Below the pieces are notes generated by a model that was not told the DNA's origin, ran no database searches, and saw nothing but the letters and a program-made list of their open reading frames with translations. Below are positions 13,368 through 17,780 of a DNA stretch of 17,780 nucleotides, in pieces; position 1 is the first letter of the stretch, and every line of letters starts with the position of its first letter. The stretch comes from JBFMHD01 sp040752395 [NCBI: Candidatus Hydrogenedentota bacterium]. GTDB lineage: Bacteria; JBFMHD01. Both the position numbers and the translations under genes were made by a program. The DNA is taken from NCBI GenBank assembly GCA_040752395.1, contig JBFMHD010000028.1, forward strand, positions 1-17,780, read 5' to 3'.

Positions 13368-15380
13368 ATGAGAGTATTTGAGATACTTAAAGATTTAATT
13401 AATAGTAAAGAGAGCACTTATCAAAATAATAATATTGATACTTTTTTAAAGACTCTTAAGACCGATGATGACTTTGTTATCTATCAATTACCAAGGATTT
13501 CTCACTCTTTTATTGCAGATTACCTTGATCTACAACTCGAAATTATTGAAAAAGTAATATCTTATTATACTGGCGTCATTTATCTAAGAAATAATGAGGG
13601 TAATTTAGGCCTCTTTTCAATAAAGGGAAGTGATAATTACCTTAAAAAATATGTCGAGATAGAATCAGGTATCGGGCCTATCGGCTGGTGCTATAAGTAC
13701 GGTAAACCACTGAATATCCCGTCATTAAAAGAGAGAACAAGAACATTATATCATTACAAATATAACCCTTCTGTTAAATCTCTTATCTGTGCTCCTTTAT
13801 GGATAGGCAAAAAGTCAGTTGGTGTTATAGCATTAGATAGTCAGAATCCCAATGCATTTGATGATAATGCTGTGAAGACTTTATATAATTTTTCTTCGGC
13901 AATCAGCCAGTTTCTTGAGATGCGCTCAAAGATTATCGATAATGACTCTAATTCTCGGTATTATTACAGAATAAACACGATTATCCAAAAAATGCTTAAT
14001 ACAGAGTTTATAACTACTCTATCAAAAAATCTGTTTGAAGAGATACATAAATTAATGCCATATAAAAAAGGGTGTATTTTTATAGCGAATGAAGAAACAA
14101 TAAAAATAATAGATACCTCTGGTTATAATGATATTTATAGTAAAAATGTGCTTTTAAAAATTCATACAGATATAGCTCAATTGTCAATGAAAAATAATCA
14201 AGTTTTAAAATACGACACTAATTTTAAATCTAATTATCTGCCATCTCTATCTCTCTCTGTCAGCTCTGAAAATATAGAAGAATCCTGTATCGCCATACCC
14301 TCTACTTGTGATAAACTTCACTTTTCGCTTGTTTTAACCTCAAATGAACAGTACTTTTTTGAGGATGAAGATATTAATTTATTAAATGAAATTTTAACCT
14401 GTTTTTCGAAATGTTATCTCAACCTCAGTAAAATTGAGGCTATTTCTTCAGCTTCTAGTAAAAATAAATTAAAAATAGATATTCTTACTGATTTACTCAA
14501 TATTACAAACTTAAAAGATTTTTCACGATATCTATGTTCTAAATTAGTTGAAGTCTTAAAAGCAAAATCAGCTGGTGTTTTTTATTTAAAAGAAGAAAAC
14601 GATTTAAAACTTTATTATACATTGGGCGAATTTCCTGACTTTTTAACAAGAACTTATCTCCCCGAAACTCAGGCTATATTGAAATCAATATCTACTTCAA
14701 CATCATTTCAGATAATTGATACTTCCTCTAAACAGATAGTCGTTTTACCACTTTTAAATAATGAATTTTTATTCGGTGCTGTGCTTCTTTCCTGTGATAC
14801 TAAAAGATTAAAATTAGAGATATCAAGGGTTTATAAAGAAATTATCCCTGTTTTTGTTTCTTCATTTATCAAAATTGTAGAGACTGAAAAACTAAAACAT
14901 AAATCCAATACCGACCCTTTAACAGGCATCTATAACCGCAATTTTTTCTTTGATGAACTAAGACTCCAATACGAGAGAAGCAAACGGACAAAAAAAGAGT
15001 TTGCACTCCTTATGATAGACATAGATAATTTTAAATATATTAACGATACCTACGGCCATCCTGTTGGCGATTGCGTCCTTATAAATGTCTCGAGTAATCT
15101 TTCTTCAAATCTACGTGATATGGATATCCTGGCAAGATATGGCGGTGAAGAGTTTATTGTTCTTCTCCCTGAAACCACTATGAACGAGGCATATCAAATC
15201 TCTGAGCGAATAAAATTCTGCGTAAGCTCATCAAAAACCTATGATCTCTCCATCTCGATTTCCATAGGTATTGTCACTTCAACTGAAGCAAACTCGTTAG
15301 ATGAATTACTGAAAAAAGCAGATAAAGCATTATACACCTCCAAACAAAACGGCAAAAATAGAATTACATGCTATAAATAA
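13368..15380 (+). CDS. Diguanylate cyclase with three GAF-like domains (GGDEF protein)
   Basis: 670 residues, no signal peptide or membrane segment, so a cytoplasmic sensor. GAF 1 spans about 45-190 (clear: GIGPIGWCYKYGKPLNIP and SLICAPLWIGKKSVGVIALDSQNPNAF). A second GAF-like region spans about 215-355 and a third about 365-500 (weaker). The C-terminal GGDEF domain starts near residue 513 (DPLTGIYNRNFF). It has MIDIDNFKYINDTYGHPVGD, the active site GGEEF at 592-596, and an intact product-inhibition I-site RDMD (583-586) five residues before it. It should therefore make c-di-GMP from two GTP under feedback control. The ligands of the GAF domains are unknown. No Shine-Dalgarno is evident before the ATG. 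With FlgM in the same window, a motility/attachment switch is plausible, but this is inference. Confidence 0.93.
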   Translation: MRVFEILKDLINSKESTYQNNNIDTFLKTLKTDDDFVIYQLPRISHSFIADYLDLQLEIIEKVISYYTGVIYLRNNEGNLGLFSIKGSDNYLKKYVEIESGIGPIGWCYKYGKPLNIPSLKERTRTLYHYKYNPSVKSLICAPLWIGKKSVGVIALDSQNPNAFDDNAVKTLYNFSSAISQFLEMRSKIIDNDSNSRYYYRINTIIQKMLNTEFITTLSKNLFEEIHKLMPYKKGCIFIANEETIKIIDTSGYNDIYSKNVLLKIHTDIAQLSMKNNQVLKYDTNFKSNYLPSLSLSVSSENIEESCIAIPSTCDKLHFSLVLTSNEQYFFEDEDINLLNEILTCFSKCYLNLSKIEAISSASSKNKLKIDILTDLLNITNLKDFSRYLCSKLVEVLKAKSAGVFYLKEENDLKLYYTLGEFPDFLTRTYLPETQAILKSISTSTSFQIIDTSSKQIVVLPLLNNEFLFGAVLLSCDTKRLKLEISRVYKEIIPVFVSSFIKIVETEKLKHKSNTDPLTGIYNRNFFFDELRLQYERSKRTKKEFALLMIDIDNFKYINDTYGHPVGDCVLINVSSNLSSNLRDMDILARYGGEEFIVLLPETTMNEAYQISERIKFCVSSSKTYDLSISISIGIVTSTEANSLDELLKKADKALYTSKQNGKNRITCYK

Positions 15381-15390
15381 TTTAATTCTA

Positions 15391-15420
15391 TTGACTTATT
15401 AGCTTATTCCAAAATATTAT
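15391..15420 (+). promoter_or_regulatory. Putative promoter giving a leaderless transcript of the 15427 gene
   Basis: TTGACT (15391-15396, five of six) and TATTAT (15415-15420, five of six) with an 18-base spacer. The start ATG at 15427 lies six bases after the -10 box, where transcription itself would begin, and no Shine-Dalgarno is present. The mRNA would therefore begin at or next to the start codon. Confidence 0.5.
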
Positions 15421-15426
15421 TAGAAT

Positions 15427-16338
15427 ATGAAATTATATAAATGCTCTGTTATTATTTTTTTATCCATCTTTTGTTTGTCCGGTTCCATATACTCGATTGA
15501 TTGGAAATATAAAGAAGACGAGTATTTTTATTATAGTGAAAAGTTCTCAAACAACACTATTGTAGTAGTTAATCAGAAACGTATCTTCCCCGATAAAAAA
15601 AACAAATATAAAACAAAAGTTGAGTTAATAAATGGAGTTAACCTTATCTCGGCAAGAATAATAGAACCGCCTCTAGAAAAGATATATTATTATTGTATTC
15701 TTCATAAACTGCCACGGCCTGTTATAGAAAAAGATAAATATGTTATTTTTACCAACGTAAAAGATCTTATGGTAAGAGGGGATGTTGCAGCTAATATAGG
15801 TTATGTCTCGGTTTTTGGCCAGCGGTTCCCTGAAGGATATTTTAATTATAAAACAAAACTTTTTTTTGAGGAAAATCTTTTAGAGATAAAGTTCGGAAAT
15901 CAGCCATCATACTACCACGGCCCTGAAAAAATACTCTTTATTTATGATTATATACCGCCTCAAATATTATTCATAGAAACAGAATATCATAAAGAAAAAT
16001 ATAAAACGTCTTTGAGGCTTAATATTATAGATAAAGGTATCTACATAGAACGCGGTAGCGGTATCAAAATTAAAAAAAGATATTACATAATTGTTGGTTC
16101 AGAAAAAGAGAATAAAACCTACAAAATATATTTAAAAAAAGATTCTGATATATTTTCACAGGAGATATCTGCGAGGAGGTTTAGAGACAAGATTCTAACA
16201 TTACTCGGGAGCAATATTGAAGATAATGCAGGTAATAAACTTCTAATACCAAAGGATTTAAAAATAGATATATTATTCAGCGGGGCCCTCAAGTGCAAGA
16301 TCCTCAAACGAGGCGAGATGCTTAACAAAAGACAATGA
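15427..16338 (+). CDS. Secreted protein with Ig-like (Big/glucodextranase-B-like) domains, function unknown
   Basis: 303 residues. Signal peptide at about 1-22 (Lys, a hydrophobic core IIFLSIFCLSG, then a YS-I cleavage site). Two segments look like the bacterial Ig-like module with pattern VxVNxxxx...F/YKTKVxLxxGxNLI: residues about 43-80 (TIVVVNQKRIF, then KTKVELINGVNLISARI) and about 105-155 (VMVRGDV-type start, YVSVFGQRF, then YKTKLFFEENLLEIKFG). A third begins near DYIPPQILFIE (about 175). The family is not recognised with confidence. It probably sits in the periplasm or on the surface. The last 66 bases run through the end of convergent dnaB, so its C-terminal tail (about residues 282-303) is encoded opposite dnaB codons. 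This suggests lost native ends or read-through into the neighbour. Confidence 0.65.
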   Translation: MKLYKCSVIIFLSIFCLSGSIYSIDWKYKEDEYFYYSEKFSNNTIVVVNQKRIFPDKKNKYKTKVELINGVNLISARIIEPPLEKIYYYCILHKLPRPVIEKDKYVIFTNVKDLMVRGDVAANIGYVSVFGQRFPEGYFNYKTKLFFEENLLEIKFGNQPSYYHGPEKILFIYDYIPPQILFIETEYHKEKYKTSLRLNIIDKGIYIERGSGIKIKKRYYIIVGSEKENKTYKIYLKKDSDIFSQEISARRFRDKILTLLGSNIEDNAGNKLLIPKDLKIDILFSGALKCKILKRGEMLNKRQ

Positions 16339-17661
16339 AACTATACCTGTTGGCCCATTTCTCTGTTTTGCTATATTAATCTCAGCGAGACCACTATACT
16401 CCGGTTTCTTAGGAAAATATATTTCGGGTCTGTAGATAAACATTACCATATCAGCATCCTGTTCAATCGAGCCGCTCTCACGTAGATCAGAGAGCTGTGG
16501 CATCATATCTTTTGTGCTACGTTTTTCAGGTGCACGTGATAGCTGTGATACTGCAATCAGTGGTATCTCAAATTCTCTTGCTATCTGTTTCAATCCAAGA
16601 GATATCTCACTTACTTCCTGTACTTTATTCTGATACTTCTGTATAGAACTCATCAATTGAAGATAATCAACAGTCACAAGGTCTATCTTCCCCACTTCCT
16701 GTATAAGTCTTCTCAACTTGGCTTTTATATCTACAACGTTGAGCTGTGGTTTGTCATCGATATATATCGGTGCCTTTCTCAAAGCTATCTGTTTTATCCC
16801 TATCATTGCAAGAAGACGTTTATCAATCTTAGCTGTTCGTAGTAAATGCAAATTTATGCCGCTCAATCTTGATAACATCCTCATCATTAATTGTTCAGCA
16901 GGCATCTCAAGAGAAAACATAGCTATAGAATATATCTTTTCTTCACCCTCTCCTGCCTTTTCACCGCTACGTGGCAGAATCCCGGTTGCCCTCATCGCAA
17001 CATTTAAAACAAAAGCTGTCTTCCCCATCCCCGGTCTCGCAGCTACAATTATTAAATCAGATTTCTGAAACCCTGCTGTCATCTCATCAATCTTTGCATA
17101 ACCCGATGATACACCTGTTATCCCCTCACCTATCTCAATCCTCTGTATCACGCCTGGCAGTTTTTCATCTATGATTTTACTAAGCGGTACCAAACCTTTG
17201 TCAATTTTATCCTGCACTATTTCAAAAATTCGCTGCTCCGATTTATCAATTATCTCTTTTATCTCCTGTCCCTGATCATATCCCATCTTCGCCATCTCAT
17301 CAGAAACTTGTATTAATTTTCTTCTTAAAGATTTTTGTTTAATTATTTCTACATAAGTATAAGCATTCGCAGGTATACCCACCCCATCAAAAAGAGAAAG
17401 TATATAATCGATCCCGCCTGCAGCCTCAACAGCATTTTTTGAGATAAGAACATCCTTTAAAGTTATAAGGTCTATTGGTCTATTATTCTGAAAGAGATCA
17501 ATCATTGCCTGATAAATAACTCTGTGGCTTTCTCTGTAAAAATCATCTAGCTTTAATTTATCTATATAGTATGTTATTAATTCGGGTTCGGTTAATATTG
17601 CCTGAATAAATGATTTTTCAGCCTCTATATCATGTGGTAAGACTTGAGCTATATCTTCCAT
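16273..17661 (-). CDS. dnaB: Replicative DNA helicase DnaB
   Basis: Hexameric 5'-3' helicase that unwinds DNA at the replication fork. 462 residues, full length. N-terminal DnaB domain (VLPHDIEAEKSFIQAIL at 7-23). RecA-like core: Walker A ARPGMGKTA (208-216), FSLEM (249-253), Walker B region IDLVTVDYLQLM with Asp332, and QLSRAPEKRS, then LSDLRESGSIEQDADMVMF. The C-terminus is NIAKQRNGPTGIVSLSF, then a short tail. Between Walker A and SLEM about 16 extra residues (ILPRSGEKAGEGEEK at 228-242) replace the short loop usual in DnaB. The ATG follows AGAGGAG, which is the end of the shared leader element. Its 3' end overlaps the convergent gene by 66 bases. Confidence 0.97.
   Translation of the reverse strand: MEDIAQVLPHDIEAEKSFIQAILTEPELITYYIDKLKLDDFYRESHRVIYQAMIDLFQNNRPIDLITLKDVLISKNAVEAAGGIDYILSLFDGVGIPANAYTYVEIIKQKSLRRKLIQVSDEMAKMGYDQGQEIKEIIDKSEQRIFEIVQDKIDKGLVPLSKIIDEKLPGVIQRIEIGEGITGVSSGYAKIDEMTAGFQKSDLIIVAARPGMGKTAFVLNVAMRATGILPRSGEKAGEGEEKIYSIAMFSLEMPAEQLMMRMLSRLSGINLHLLRTAKIDKRLLAMIGIKQIALRKAPIYIDDKPQLNVVDIKAKLRRLIQEVGKIDLVTVDYLQLMSSIQKYQNKVQEVSEISLGLKQIAREFEIPLIAVSQLSRAPEKRSTKDMMPQLSDLRESGSIEQDADMVMFIYRPEIYFPKKPEYSGLAEINIAKQRNGPTGIVSLSFVKHLASFEDLALEGPAE
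16936..16983 (-). repeat. GC-richer in-frame insert in dnaB
   Basis: These 48 bases encode about residues 227-242 and are visibly richer in G+C than the surrounding gene, with the look of intergenic repeat DNA (GCCACGTAGCGGTGAAAAGG, then a purine-rich CAGGAGAGGGTGAAG). Short arms CTGCC/GGCAG flank the centre. No second copy lies in the window. Confidence 0.45.
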
Positions 17662-17665
17662 AACT

Positions 17666-17780
17666 CTCCTCTGAAAAACATTCTAACTCTAATAATATCA
17701 AGTAGAAGCAAGAGGCAAGAGGCAAGAAGCAAGATAACGGAAGAAGTGAGAGGTGTCAGGACAGGCTACAGGCTACGGAC
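17666..17780 (-). repeat. Heptamer leader element copy upstream of dnaB, running to the window edge
   Basis: Read on the minus strand it has GTAGCCT units, GTCCTGACACCTCTCACTTC, TTCCGTTATC, four TTGCYTC units (17732-17705), the single-copy part with TTGATATTATTAGAGTTAG, and TTTTTCAGAGGAG at 17678-17666, five bases before the dnaB start. Nearly base-for-base the same as the element before dus. The left end is likely beyond the window. Confidence 0.92.

Overview
The window is AT-rich bacterial chromosome with dense, short-gapped genes. Signal-peptide-bearing secreted proteins, a TPR lipoprotein-like/BamD-like product, FlgM and GatCAB point to an uncultured Gram-negative-type bacterium. I cannot name the phylum from sequence alone; abundant seven-base tandem repeats between genes remind me of some candidate-phylum genomes (inference). 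The standard genetic code fits all genes.

Layout. (1) Positions 1-3780, minus strand: a translationally coupled operon, HAD-type 5'(3')-nucleotidase-like gene -> maf -> secreted TPR protein -> trpE (running off the left edge), with overlaps of 4, 7 and 1 bases. (2) 3840-4340, minus: flgM, preceded by a good sigma-28-type promoter and followed by a strong intrinsic terminator. (3) 4379-7684, minus: gatC-gatA-gatB, the tRNA-dependent amidotransferase, with repeat-filled gaps between genes. (4) 7685-8110: divergent intergenic region with promoters on both strands and arrays of heptamer repeats. (5) 8111-10674, plus: a secreted FlgT-like/FG-GAP propeller protein and a GT4-like glycosyltransferase. 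(6) 10877-13042, plus: Ppx/GppA phosphatase and a dihydrouridine synthase, each behind a copy of the same repeat-plus-Shine-Dalgarno leader. (7) 13043-13367: a gene remnant bracketed by a 25-base direct repeat. (8) 13368-16338, plus: a GAF-GAF-GAF-GGDEF diguanylate cyclase and a secreted protein of unknown function. (9) 16273-17661, minus: dnaB, with a further copy of the leader repeat up to the right edge.

The most unusual feature is a dispersed leader element. At 10794-10846, 11833-11936 and 17666-17780 (minus) nearly the same block stands directly before three unrelated genes (ppx, dus, dnaB). It is made of tandem heptamers (GTAGCCT, TTGCTTC/TTGCCTC) whose copy number differs between copies, then a conserved single-copy part ending in TTTTTCAGAGGAG, which supplies the ribosome binding site. 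Other heptamer families lie at 5843-5896, 7360-7373, 7899-7980 and 10861-10881. Repeat material also seems to have entered coding DNA: an in-frame palindrome-bearing insert in dus, a GC-richer in-frame insert in dnaB, and a ppx stop codon supplied by the repeat. No CRISPR array, tRNA, rRNA or transposase was seen.
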